44,757 nucleotides of DNA. It comes from Lentilactobacillus fungorum (GTDB taxonomy: Bacteria > Bacillota > Bacilli > Lactobacillales > Lactobacillaceae). The stretch lies in NCBI RefSeq assembly GCF_016860605.1, contig NZ_BNJR01000005.1, positions 1 to 44,757 of the forward strand, given 5' to 3'. The notes beneath the pieces are model-generated. The model did no database searches. It had not been told where the DNA came from and saw only the letters and a list, made by a program, of their open reading frames with translations. Below are positions 10,369 through 17,948 of this stretch, in pieces. A program made the position numbers and the translations under genes. Position 1 is the first letter of the stretch. Every line of letters starts with the position of its first letter.

Positions 10369-10488
10369 AGTGAGCGGAGCCAGGCGCTTAGAAAGCGGAG
10401 CATAAGTCTCCTCTAACATAAATTCCCGAGCTTGGAATTTGTGTTAGAGGTGCTTATGTGTAGCTTTCTGCCTGGCGTAGCTGTCCTA
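10369..10488 (-). repeat. Hairpin repeat R6 (tandem block B, unit 2)
   Basis: Starts 123 bp after R5. The arms have changed strongly (CATAAGTCTCCTCTAACA and TGTTAGAGGTGCTTATG) but remain complementary. The centre is CCCGAGCTTGG. Confidence 0.92.
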
Positions 10489-10491
10489 GTA

Positions 10492-10613
10492 AGTGAGCGA
10501 AGCAAAGCGCTTAGGGATCGGAGTGTAAGACTCCTCGGACAGGAATATTCCCGGGCTTGGAATTTCTGTCTGAGGTGCTTATACGCAGCTTTCTGCTTTG
10601 CGCAGCTGTCCTA
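10492..10613 (-). repeat. Hairpin repeat R7 (tandem block B, unit 3)
   Basis: Starts 123 bp after R6. Arms GTGTAAGACTCCTCGGACAG and CTGTCTGAGGTGCTTATAC are complementary. It abuts the T run of the terminator of the upstream gene. Confidence 0.92.
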
Positions 10614-10650
10614 AAAAAAGTCACCCAGAGATCAAATCTCCAAGTGACAT
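10613..10650 (-). terminator. Terminator of the 10679-11194 gene
   Basis: Minus-strand stem GTCACTTGGAGA / TCTCTGGGTGAC followed by seven T. It separates the secreted-protein gene from repeat block B and rmlB. Confidence 0.85.
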
Positions 10651-10678
10651 TTACCCCGTTTGAAATTGTCTGAACACC

Positions 10679-11194
10679 CTAATCATCCACATCAACTGCA
10701 TCCTCATTAACCCAGTACTTGGTCGCTTTATTCGAGGCAGATGATCGAATTCGATAGAAGTCTTCAGTTTCTGACTCGCCGTCATCATCGCGATAATAAG
10801 CTTTTGCCTTCATATCAACATATACCCGTTTGCCAACTTTTGCCTTTAGCTTAGACCAAGCATAGCTTCGGTTGTGCTTCTTAGCACCCGGAACATAACG
10901 ATAAAGTCGTTCTTCTCGATAATCATCATCCAAACTAGTCCGAAAGTTTACCTTGCTATAACGCACCCGATAAACCCGGTTGGGACTAAAATCCATTGGT
11001 TTAATCTCAAGGGCATCATTTGTTGAAGCCGCAACGTATTCCTTATCAGCTGTCGTGGCAATATGATTTGATTTTGCATCCGTGGACGTCCGAACGGAAA
11101 CTTTATCCTGATTGTCGATACTCATCGAAAATCCCACGATACTAATAGGTATTAGTAATAGCAGACCTGCATCTACCAATAATCGCTTTTTCAT
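10679..11194 (-). CDS. Exported protein, paralogue of the 17949-18443 lipoprotein
   Basis: A 171-residue protein with an N-terminal hydrophobic segment (about 6-23) that acts as a signal or anchor; there is no lipobox cysteine. The C-terminal 100 residues align clearly with the lipoprotein at 17949-18443. Both share a core with YxxERLY/YEEHLY, YVPG, an acidic stretch with ETEDF or ETEHETF, and KYWVNEDA near the end. The start chosen is the ATG at 11194 behind AAGGTG; an upstream in-frame extension lacks an SD. I recognise no named family. It probably works at the cell surface. A strong terminator follows. Confidence 0.78.
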   Translation of the reverse strand: MKKRLLVDAGLLLLIPISIVGFSMSIDNQDKVSVRTSTDAKSNHIATTADKEYVAASTNDALEIKPMDFSPNRVYRVRYSKVNFRTSLDDDYREERLYRYVPGAKKHNRSYAWSKLKAKVGKRVYVDMKAKAYYRDDDGESETEDFYRIRSSASNKATKYWVNEDAVDVDD

Positions 11195-11337
11195 TACTAT
11201 ATCACCTTCCACTGTTAACTTTACTGATTGAATCATATCTTATCAATACCATAATCATACCTGAATATTAGCGAAAAGTCATGAATGATGTTTGAATTTT
11301 TTAGGACTTTTTTATCATCATGATTAGATTATCCAAA

Positions 11338-11372
11338 AGCAAACCCCCATCAACTTGTTTGTCAATGGGGAT
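11338..11372 (-). terminator. Terminator of the dhaT-like gene
   Basis: On the minus strand CCCCAT pairs with ATGGGG around a 14-base loop, followed by a T-rich tail (GTTTGCTTTT). It lies 66 bp after the stop codon of the dehydrogenase. Confidence 0.7.
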
Positions 11373-11437
11373 TTCTTAATTTCATAATCGTCAATTGTCA
11401 TTTATTAAGGATTTGTTGGCGCTAAACGGGCGTTAAC

Positions 11438-12607
11438 TTACTTCATATCATAAGCTTCTTGGAATAATTTAACCAAATCCTCCTTGGTTCCTTTTCGAGG
11501 GTTTGAAAAAGCATTCCCATCCTTCAAAGCATTTTCAGCCATTAATTCAAAGTCTTCTGGTTTTGCACCAATTGACTTAATACTTCGTGGAATATTAACG
11601 TCGTCACACATTTGACGCATTGCTTTAATCGATAAATCAGCTGCCTCACGAGTTGATAAGCCAGCCGTATTTTCACCCATAATCTTAGCTAATTGGGCAA
11701 ATCGTTCCGGTGCAGCAATAATGTTGTATTTTTCGACGACTGGCAATAACATTGCGCAACAAACCCCATGCGGCGCGTCATATTGACCGCCAAGCTGGTG
11801 GGCCATCGCGTGAACATAGCCTAAATCAGCATTATTAAACGCCATCCCGCCAAGCATTTCGGCTTCGACCATCTTCGTTCGCGCCTCAATATTATGCCCA
11901 TTTGCGTATGCTTCCCGCAGGCTTTCCTCAACTAATTTGATAGCTTGAATGCACTGTCCGTCGGTAATTTCGTTACGATTGGTTGAAACGTACGGCTCAA
12001 TCGCCTGGACAAAGGTATCCATTCCGGTTGCCGCAGTGAGCCCCGCTGGTACATCCAGCATTAACATTGGATCATTAAACGAAACTAACGGCACGTTGCG
12101 CCAAGAAACAACAACAAATTTTAATTTGGTTTCTTCATTGGTAATCACGCAATGCCGGGTTAATTCAGAAGCCGTTCCAGCTGTAGTATTGACTGCCATC
12201 AGAGGTGGTAATGGGTTTTCAAGAGTTTCAATTCCGGCAAGTTGGGTAATATCATCCCCATTGGTCAAAATAATGCCAATGCCCTTACCACAATCATGCG
12301 ATGAGCCGCCGCCAACCGTGATGATACTGTCGCAGTCGTTACTTAAGTAAACTTTCTTTCCTTCTTGAATATTGCGAATTTTTGGATTAGGTTCAACCCC
12401 ATCGTAAATAACGTAAGGAACGTTGGCAGCTTCTAGCGAACTAAGGGTTTGAGCAACTGGGCCACTATCCATTGATTCCAACGTTTTATCAGTCACAACC
12501 AACGGTTTATTCATATTTAACATTTTAGCCCGGTCGCCAATCTTTTTGATAACCCCACTGCCAAAAAAGTTCACGCTTGGCATTAAAAAGTCAAAATTTT
12601 CTTTCAT
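11438..12607 (-). CDS. dhaT: Iron-dependent alcohol dehydrogenase, 1,3-propanediol dehydrogenase type
   Basis: A 389-residue cytoplasmic group III alcohol dehydrogenase. It should reduce 3-hydroxypropionaldehyde to 1,3-propanediol with NADH, which in heterofermentative lactobacilli regenerates NAD. The NAD-binding GGGSSHDCGKG is at about 98-108. The metal site contains the conserved TAGTASE region and histidines in HAMAHQLGGQYDAPHG (about 266-281). The length equals the family's. The ATG has GGGAGG at a good distance. No glycerol dehydratase genes are in the window, so the aldehyde source lies elsewhere. Other iron-containing dehydrogenases with other aldehydes are possible, but the overall sequence favours DhaT. 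Confidence 0.85.
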   Translation of the reverse strand: MKENFDFLMPSVNFFGSGVIKKIGDRAKMLNMNKPLVVTDKTLESMDSGPVAQTLSSLEAANVPYVIYDGVEPNPKIRNIQEGKKVYLSNDCDSIITVGGGSSHDCGKGIGIILTNGDDITQLAGIETLENPLPPLMAVNTTAGTASELTRHCVITNEETKLKFVVVSWRNVPLVSFNDPMLMLDVPAGLTAATGMDTFVQAIEPYVSTNRNEITDGQCIQAIKLVEESLREAYANGHNIEARTKMVEAEMLGGMAFNNADLGYVHAMAHQLGGQYDAPHGVCCAMLLPVVEKYNIIAAPERFAQLAKIMGENTAGLSTREAADLSIKAMRQMCDDVNIPRSIKSIGAKPEDFELMAENALKDGNAFSNPRKGTKEDLVKLFQEAYDMK

Positions 12608-12652
12608 GATAACTTCCTCCCAGAACTAGCTTATAATTTTAAATCCGGCTTC

Positions 12653-12681
12653 ATCGTAACATGATCGCCTCGGCATGTAAA
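12653..12681 (-). promoter_or_regulatory. Promoter of dhaT-like gene with nearby palindrome
   Basis: Minus-strand -35 TTTACA (12676-12681), 17-bp spacer and -10 TACGAT (12653-12658). A perfect 12-bp palindrome ACAAATATTTGT lies a few bases upstream (about 12689-12700) and could be an operator; the protein that would bind it is unknown. Confidence 0.6.
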
Positions 12682-12854
12682 CAAATTCACAAATATTTGT
12701 CCAACTTTTATTTGCCGTGAAGATCGCTAACAAGCAGTTGATAAATCAAGATATATCACCAGTTAAGCGAATGATTACAAACCAGTTTTAATGGTAATTA
12801 ACGAGAATGTACGTCGCAATTGTGAAGCAAATAACGACAGTTTTTAATCTCACA

Positions 12855-12883
12855 TTGAACTTCACCAAAAAATAGACTACAAT
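12855..12883 (+). promoter_or_regulatory. Promoter of the T-box transcript before the trans-sulfuration gene
   Basis: Plus-strand -35 TTGAAC (12855-12860), 17-bp spacer and -10 TACAAT (12878-12883), immediately before stem I of the T-box leader. Confidence 0.78.
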
Positions 12884-12889
12884 ACAGTA

Positions 12890-13173
12890 AATTAATTTTT
12901 GCTAAAACATTGATGAGAAGAGTAGCATCCCTAACCAGTTGATAGAGAGCTTCAGTTGATGAAAAGAAGCCTGGTAAGTCATGTGAAGATGAACTCGGAG
13001 TGACGTAGTTGTTAATTGGCAACTACATCGTTAGCACACGTTACCGTGCAGAGTATCCCAATTTGGGGTACTTATTGAGTTCGGCACTGTAAGGTGTCGA
13101 TGAACTCAGGTGGTATCGTGAAAAGCCTTCACCCTGAACAATGGTTAACATTGTTTTGGGTGAAGGCTTTTTA
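12890..13173 (+). promoter_or_regulatory. T-box riboswitch, probably methionine-specific
   Basis: The leader has the T-box core AGGTGGTATCGTG (13108-13120), followed by a strong terminator stem (AAGCCTTCACCC against GGGTGAAGGCTT, 13121-13173). The upstream stem I region is purine-rich. The best specifier candidate by position is ATG (12989-12991) in GAAGATGAAC, implying tRNA-Met. A cysteine codon elsewhere in the loop cannot be excluded by eye. It controls the PLP enzyme downstream, which fits sulfur amino acid metabolism. Confidence 0.85.
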
Positions 13174-13203
13174 TTAAACTTTTATTTATGGAGGATTTAG
13201 ATA

Positions 13204-14337
13204 ATGACCAAATCACGTTTTGCTATTGACACTTTGCTCGTACAGGCCGGTAATCGAGGTAACCATGATCAACACCACGCCATTTCAACGCCCATTTACT
13301 TAAGTTCTAACTTTCGGCATCAAGACTTGGCAGATGTTGAAAACTTTGATCCTCATAAACAATATTCCTATTCAAGACTTGCCACCCCAACGAGACGGGT
13401 ACTAGAATCAACCTTGGCACAATTGGAAGGTGGTGCTCACGCCTTTGCGCTAAGTTCCGGAATGGCCGCCATTCAATTGGTCTTTTCTTTGTTTAAAACC
13501 GGCGATCAAATCGTAACGTCCGATGATCTTTACGGCGGCTCATTTCGCTTCTTTGATTATTTGACCGATCATTATGGCATCCACTTCACTAAGTGGAACG
13601 GTAAAGACTACCAGCAGCTCAGTCAATTAATCACTAAAGACACCAAAGCAATTTGGCTAGAGACGCCTTCTAACCCAACCATGAAAGTCATCGATATTAA
13701 CCAGGTGGCTCAAATTGCTCATCAAATTAACCCAAAACTACTGGTTTGCGTGGATAACACCTTTTTAACCCCGGTTTATCAACAGCCCATCCAAGAAGGC
13801 GCCGATCTGGTGGTTCACAGTGCAACCAAGTATCTGTCTGGTCATAATGATATGTTAGCTGGCGTTGTCGTGGCTAAATCTGCTGAAATTAGCGATACCC
13901 TTGCATTTAACTTCAATACGACCGGCTCAACCTTGGATCCCTTTGACTCTTGGCTATTACTGCGAAGTTTAAAAACACTTTCGGTTAGAATGCAGCGGCA
14001 TACTGAAAATGCAACGCGCGTCTCGGCAGCCCTGGCTAAATTACCGCAAGTCGAAAAAGTGCTTTATCCTGGTGTTGGCGGTATGGTTAGCTTTTATGTC
14101 CAAAATCATGACCAAGTCGAGCAACTTTTCAAACGGCTCAAGATTATTTCATTTGCTGAAAGCTTAGGTGGCGTCGAGAGCCTATTAACCATTCCAGCTT
14201 TACAGACTCATCACGACATGAGCGAGACCGCTCGATTGAAGTTAGGAATTACCGACAAATTGCTGCGACTATCCGTTGGTTTGGAAAATGCCAACGATCT
14301 CATTGCTGATTTAAAGCAAGGGCTCGCAGACTCATAA
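13204..14337 (+). CDS. PLP-dependent trans-sulfuration enzyme (cystathionine gamma-synthase / lyase family)
   Basis: A 377-residue cytoplasmic enzyme of the Cys/Met metabolism PLP family. The N-terminal YSYSRLATPT holds the phosphate-binding Tyr/Arg from the neighbouring subunit. Other marks are LSSGMAA (about 90), VDNTFLTP (about 186) and the PLP-lysine segment SATKYLSGHND (about 205-215). It may make or cleave cystathionine (MetB, MetC or CGL), or act on O-acylhomoserine; the motifs do not separate these. The GGAGG SD lies eight bases before the ATG. A T-box leader (probably Met) directly upstream supports a role in methionine or cysteine supply. A long hairpin ends the transcript. No partner gene (metA, cysE, hmt) lies nearby. 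Confidence 0.9.
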   Translation: MTKSRFAIDTLLVQAGNRGNHDQHHAISTPIYLSSNFRHQDLADVENFDPHKQYSYSRLATPTRRVLESTLAQLEGGAHAFALSSGMAAIQLVFSLFKTGDQIVTSDDLYGGSFRFFDYLTDHYGIHFTKWNGKDYQQLSQLITKDTKAIWLETPSNPTMKVIDINQVAQIAHQINPKLLVCVDNTFLTPVYQQPIQEGADLVVHSATKYLSGHNDMLAGVVVAKSAEISDTLAFNFNTTGSTLDPFDSWLLLRSLKTLSVRMQRHTENATRVSAALAKLPQVEKVLYPGVGGMVSFYVQNHDQVEQLFKRLKIISFAESLGGVESLLTIPALQTHHDMSETARLKLGITDKLLRLSVGLENANDLIADLKQGLADS

Positions 14338-14339
14338 AA

Positions 14340-14432
14340 ACAGCAAAAGGGATGATCACGATCGATACCTCCCAAGCAAAAGTTTTTACTTTAACTTGGG
14401 GAGTATACCTCACAGCGATCATCCCTTTTGTA
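14340..14432. terminator. Long bidirectional terminator
   Basis: A very long inverted repeat: AAAAGGGATGATC at the left pairs with GATCATCCCTTTT at the right, and inside it ATACCTCCCAAG pairs with CTTGGGGAGTAT. It lies between the convergent trans-sulfuration and DUF975 genes. Confidence 0.85.
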
Positions 14433-14449
14433 CTGAATGCTTCTCAATT

Positions 14450-15190
14450 TCATTGCTTCCGATTGAAAATACTTAACAAATCGTCTTCGTCTGGGTGATC
14501 AGCTAACTTGACATAGAAATTAGCAAACGCCAGTTGAGTATATGGCTGCACCCAAAGTGACAGGACCCCAAATGAAAATCCTTCTAAGATGTACCATCCC
14601 AAGAAGCTTAGAATCAAAATGAAATACTCAAATTTATGACCATTCATCATCTGCCGACTCCGACGAATTGCTTCAAAGTAGCCAATGGGGCTGCCTGCGT
14701 CCAATGCGTCTCGATAGATATTCAAAGCCTGAACGTAAGCAAAGCTTTTGATAATTCCAGGAATCACAAACAACAATGACCATAAAAAGGTTAAAAAGGT
14801 GGTCAACACGCCCATAATAATTGCGGCAACTAAATATTGGCCGTTATTAAGAATTGTAAACGACTTGGTCACTGGCATCTCAAATTTTGCCCGATTGCGT
14901 AATAAATCAATGCTGGCAAAGGCCATTCCCGCTGATAACAATCCAATAATAATCGCTAATCCCGTTAAAATCAGCAACACCTTCATTAAGGCCTCAGTTG
15001 CCGGATTAAATTGACCTTGAAGTAACTGGTGATAAGTGGTTAAGAAACTCGCTGATTGAAAATCAAGCGTCGCGTCCGCTAATGAATAACCAAATTGCAG
15101 AATGATCACTGGCAAAAACAAGACCACGAAAAACGGGAAATGACTTGCAAGCAGCCGCCGAGCTTCTAATTTCAAACTAATTCGATCCAT
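14450..15190 (-). CDS. DUF975 family membrane protein (copy 1)
   Basis: A 246-residue integral membrane protein with about five to six hydrophobic segments. The opening DRISLKLEARRLLASHF resembles the start of the copy at 21844-22578. Both share the central LWSLLFVIPGIIKSFAY-type signature, an R-S-R-Q-M/L-M-x-G-H-K motif and a final W-V-Q-P-Y. These are features of DUF975, a Firmicutes family of unknown function. The ATG follows AGGAGG. It is the downstream gene of a possible two-gene unit with the MFS gene 40 bp upstream, and a terminator follows. Confidence 0.88.
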   Translation of the reverse strand: MDRISLKLEARRLLASHFPFFVVLFLPVIILQFGYSLADATLDFQSASFLTTYHQLLQGQFNPATEALMKVLLILTGLAIIIGLLSAGMAFASIDLLRNRAKFEMPVTKSFTILNNGQYLVAAIIMGVLTTFLTFLWSLLFVIPGIIKSFAYVQALNIYRDALDAGSPIGYFEAIRRSRQMMNGHKFEYFILILSFLGWYILEGFSFGVLSLWVQPYTQLAFANFYVKLADHPDEDDLLSIFNRKQ

Positions 15191-15229
15191 AAGTCCTCCT
15201 TTGAATCTAAAACGCTAAATATGGTTAGT

Positions 15230-16417
15230 TTACGCTTTTGAGTGTCGAGATTGAACCCATTTATGGGTCATTTTGTTCAAGCCAACCACAAGCAAGAACG
15301 CAATCAGTGCGTAAATAGCGCCGCCAGGGCCAACCATTCCTAAGCCGAAGTGAGAAACAATCACGCCGCCAGTCGCCGACCCTAACGCAATGCCAAAGTT
15401 TGAAAAAATTGAATTCAAAGAAGAAGCCAACACAATGGATTGAGGATAATCATTCTCGGCAACCTGCAGAAAGAAGAGCTGAATCGGTGAATTAATAAGT
15501 GGCATGGTTAAAATGACCAGAAAAAGTAAAATTGCCCCTAGCCAGCTAAATTTAAAGACTGCCGGCATTAACATCATTAACCCAAACTGGGTGGTAAAGA
15601 CAATCGGCATTGCCCGCAGTCCGGGACCTTCACTCAGTTTTCCACTCGCCAAATTCCCGATGATATTAGAAATACCAAAAACGGCTAAGAGGATTGTCAG
15701 CGTCCCAATCGAAAACTGAAGTTGCGTCGTGATAATTGGCCGCAAATAAGTATAAAAGACATATATCGCAGCCAAGTTAAACATTGGCAACAACATGCCA
15801 ACTCGAATACGTTTATCGGAAAAAAGCGAAATTTGTCCTCGAATACTACTTTCCTTAACCTTCAAATCCCGAGGCAAACTTAAGAAGATGAATGCCATCG
15901 TCACTAGGCTAATGAGAATGACGGTTAAGAACGACATCCGCCAGCCAAAATTAGTGGAGATAAAAGTTCCCAGGGGCACGCCGACAACTGAAGCAATGCT
16001 AAAGCCGGAAAAGACCCACGACAACAGCCAGCCCCGTTTTGACATCGGTGCAATGTAGCCGGCAAAGGTTAACCCCAGTGAAATGGCCACCCCGGATACG
16101 AGCGCGGTTACAATACGAGAAATTGCTAAAAAGATAAAGCTGGTAGCTAAAAAGCTCAGGATGTTACCTAAAGTAAACACGCCCATCATTACCAGTAATC
16201 CAGCAAACAGATTGTATTTACTAATTAAAATGGTGATAAACGGCGTACTGACCGCGTAAACAATTGCAAAAATCGTCACTAAGTATCCCACCGTGGCAAC
16301 CGGTGTATTAAATTGCGCACCTAGATCGTCTAAAATCCCAACGATCAAAAATTCACTGAACCCCAATACAAACGCAATTAGTACCAACACAAAACTTTGG
16401 ACTTTAAACTGTTTCAT
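15230..16417 (-). CDS. MFS transporter, DHA1 / AraJ-type efflux permease
   Basis: A 395-residue inner-membrane transporter with about 12 predicted helices. The opening helix contains FVLGFSEFLIVGIL and the family-typical VGYLVTIFAIVYAVSTP, as in arabinose or purine efflux permeases of the DHA1 branch. The loop between helices 4 and 5 carries ASVVGVPLGTF. It should export a small molecule in exchange for protons; the substrate is unknown. The ATG follows AAGGAG. A hairpin repeat (16443-16554) ends 26 bp upstream, inside what should be its 5' leader. The DUF975 gene may be cotranscribed. Confidence 0.9.
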   Translation of the reverse strand: MKQFKVQSFVLVLIAFVLGFSEFLIVGILDDLGAQFNTPVATVGYLVTIFAIVYAVSTPFITILISKYNLFAGLLVMMGVFTLGNILSFLATSFIFLAISRIVTALVSGVAISLGLTFAGYIAPMSKRGWLLSWVFSGFSIASVVGVPLGTFISTNFGWRMSFLTVILISLVTMAFIFLSLPRDLKVKESSIRGQISLFSDKRIRVGMLLPMFNLAAIYVFYTYLRPIITTQLQFSIGTLTILLAVFGISNIIGNLASGKLSEGPGLRAMPIVFTTQFGLMMLMPAVFKFSWLGAILLFLVILTMPLINSPIQLFFLQVAENDYPQSIVLASSLNSIFSNFGIALGSATGGVIVSHFGLGMVGPGGAIYALIAFLLVVGLNKMTHKWVQSRHSKA

Positions 16418-16442
16418 CGATTTTCATCTCCTTCAAAGTAAT

Positions 16443-16554
16443 AGTGAGCGGAGCAAAGCTTAGAAGCTGGAGCCTAAGGTTACCCGGCCGGAAATCCCGG
16501 GCTTGGATTTTTGGGCGGGTAGCCTTAGGTGCAGCTTTCTGCTTTGCGCAGCTG
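16443..16554 (-). repeat. Hairpin repeat R8 (single copy, slightly shortened)
   Basis: The same element with a small deletion near the outer arm (GCTTAGAAGCTGG). Inner arms CCTAAGGTTACCCGGCC and GGGCGGGTAGCCTTAGG pair fully, a further arm sequence class. GCTCACT faces the MFS gene and lies 12 bases before its SD. Confidence 0.92.
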
Positions 16555-16712
16555 TTTTTTGATTCACAACTTTTCATATATTACAGGTTTTTCAGCATCC
16601 TGACTAGCATGAAGTTTGATAAAAACGCTCCCAAAAGTTATTTTAACTTAACTGTAATATTCTTTTACTCTAATCATTTGAATTGACGCTAACTTCCAAT
16701 ATATCAAAGCAT

Positions 16713-16752
16713 AATAAAAGCTGAGCAACTATTTTTAGTCGTCTCAGCCTTA
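16713..16752 (-). terminator. Terminator of the 16777-17598 gene
   Basis: Minus-strand AAGGCTGAG pairs with CTCAGCTTTT around a 16-base loop with a T-rich tail. It lies 25 bp after the stop codon. Confidence 0.75.
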
Positions 16753-16776
16753 TTTACGCTTATTCAGATTTATCTA

Positions 16777-17598
16777 TCACTTGATCGTTGATTCTGACCA
16801 AATACTAATGGCCGCGGGAATCCTGTTTAAATCAACTGGCGACACAGTTCCATTACTTCCCACTCTAACCAGAACCGGCAATAAAGTTGGGAGTGTATAT
16901 AAGTTCAGCTTAGACAGCACCGTCTGATACTGTTCATTTCCTACCAAATCGACGTCGAGGTAATCAATAATGACTGAATAGCGTGCCGCGGCGGCTACCA
17001 GTCCAGGTACAACCGCTCGGCTCAGCTTGTCTTTAGCTGAACCAATAAAGACGATGATCGGCTGATGTTCATAGATACTTTGACTTATTTCTGCCAGCGT
17101 AATTGGCTTAATAAATCGTGATGTTCGTAAGCGCCGTTGATATTTTCGCTTCTCAAACGTCAAAAGGACTCGTTCAAATAACTGCCAATGAAATTGCTTT
17201 GACAGCAGGAGTAACCCCATTAATGGTAACGCCAAACTATAATTGATTAGGTTAAGGAGAAACGCGCTAACAGATTGAAATAAAATTGAATAAAACCCAC
17301 CGGGAACAAATATTGTCGCATAATCAGCCCGGCTGGCTGGAAATGAACGCCACCAATTATCATTAAGTATCTTGTCATCATCGTCGGGTTGGTAACCAAT
17401 TTGAAATATAATTTGTTTTAGCCAGATTGAAGAAACGGGAAATAAGATGAGCGCATTAATCACATTATAGCCATCAAACAAAAGGGAAGGCTGGCCTCTC
17501 CCATCGGCCATATTTAATCGATTGGCCAACCAAAAGATCAAAAAACAAATCAGACTCCATTTCAGAGTTACTAGCCATTTAATTGCGATTCTTTTCAT
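16777..17598 (-). CDS. Membrane protein with C-terminal thioredoxin-like domain
   Basis: A 273-residue protein with hydrophobic segments at about 9-26, 42-63 and 95-130, then a soluble region from about 160. The tail has a beta-strand QPIIVFIGS, a second strand VIIDYLDVDL and YTLPTLLPVLVRVG, where the Pro sits like the cis-proline of thioredoxin folds. The usual CxxC is absent (GSAKDK at its place), so it is not a classical disulfide exchanger. Function unknown; the fold assignment is by eye. The start is the ATG at 17598 with GAGGTG upstream. A 21-residue in-frame extension would be encoded by the adjacent repeat and is not real. A terminator follows. Confidence 0.7.
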   Translation of the reverse strand: MKRIAIKWLVTLKWSLICFLIFWLANRLNMADGRGQPSLLFDGYNVINALILFPVSSIWLKQIIFQIGYQPDDDDKILNDNWWRSFPASRADYATIFVPGGFYSILFQSVSAFLLNLINYSLALPLMGLLLLSKQFHWQLFERVLLTFEKRKYQRRLRTSRFIKPITLAEISQSIYEHQPIIVFIGSAKDKLSRAVVPGLVAAAARYSVIIDYLDVDLVGNEQYQTVLSKLNLYTLPTLLPVLVRVGSNGTVSPVDLNRIPAAISIWSESTIK

Positions 17599-17610
17599 GA
17601 TAATCACCTC

Positions 17611-17757
17611 AGTGAGCGGAGCAAAGCGCTTAGAAAGCGCCAAGTAGGCTAGGCGTTTCACGGCCGTCGGATCCTAAAGCAACTTGGCCGGAAATCCCGG
17701 GCTTAGATTTTTGGACAAGTGGCCTTAGGTGCAACTTTTTGCTTTGCCCAACTATCC
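17611..17757 (-). repeat. Hairpin repeat R9 (long variant)
   Basis: About 147 bp with the same about 30-bp insertion as R4 (CGCCAAGTAGGCTAGGCG to CACGGCCGT). Inner arms CCTAAAGCAACTTGGCC and GGACAAGTGGCCTTAGG pair imperfectly. GCTCACT directly adjoins the GAGGTG SD of the downstream gene. Confidence 0.9.
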
Positions 17758-17770
17758 CAAAAACTATGTA

Positions 17771-17806
17771 CAAAAAAAGCCGACGATTATTATTTCGCCG
17801 GCTCTT
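17771..17806 (-). terminator. Terminator of the tiny 17822-17875 unit
   Basis: Minus-strand AGCCGGC pairs with GTCGGCT around a 12-base loop, followed by seven T. It ends a transcript of roughly 130 nt that starts at the promoter at 17906-17934. Confidence 0.9.
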
Positions 17807-17821
17807 TCTCTTGAACATCAA

Positions 17822-17875
17822 CTATTTTAAGTCGTTCTCCACAGCTGATGCTTTATGAGATATTCCACTAGTCAA
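17822..17875 (-). CDS. Candidate 17-residue peptide in a self-contained short transcript
   Basis: On the minus strand a strong promoter, a perfect AAAGGAGGTGA SD, a TTG start nine bases later, 17 codons (TSGISHKASAVENDLK after the start) and a terminator form a complete unit. A 9-bp perfect inverted repeat (17846-17854 with 17876-17884) places the start codon at one edge of its loop, just behind the SD, and could control translation. The peptide is not hydrophobic, so a membrane toxin is unlikely. The product may instead be a small regulatory RNA. No homologue is known to me. Confidence 0.45.
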   Translation of the reverse strand: MTSGISHKASAVENDLK

Positions 17876-17905
17876 AAAGCATCACCTCCTTTTTTGATTG
17901 TCCAT

Positions 17906-17934
17906 AATATACAACCTTCCAAGAAAAATTGCAA
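17906..17934 (-). promoter_or_regulatory. Promoter of the short transcript
   Basis: Minus-strand -35 TTGCAA (17929-17934), 17-bp spacer and -10 TATATT (17906-17911). It lies just after the stop codon of the lipoprotein gene. Confidence 0.75.
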
Positions 17935-17948
17935 CCCATATGATCTAC

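Noticed and set aside
8662-10613. Repeats considered as simple rho-independent terminators
   Set aside because: They lack T runs after the stem, separate terminators are present next to some (10613-10650, 17771-17806), and they lie at gene starts rather than ends.
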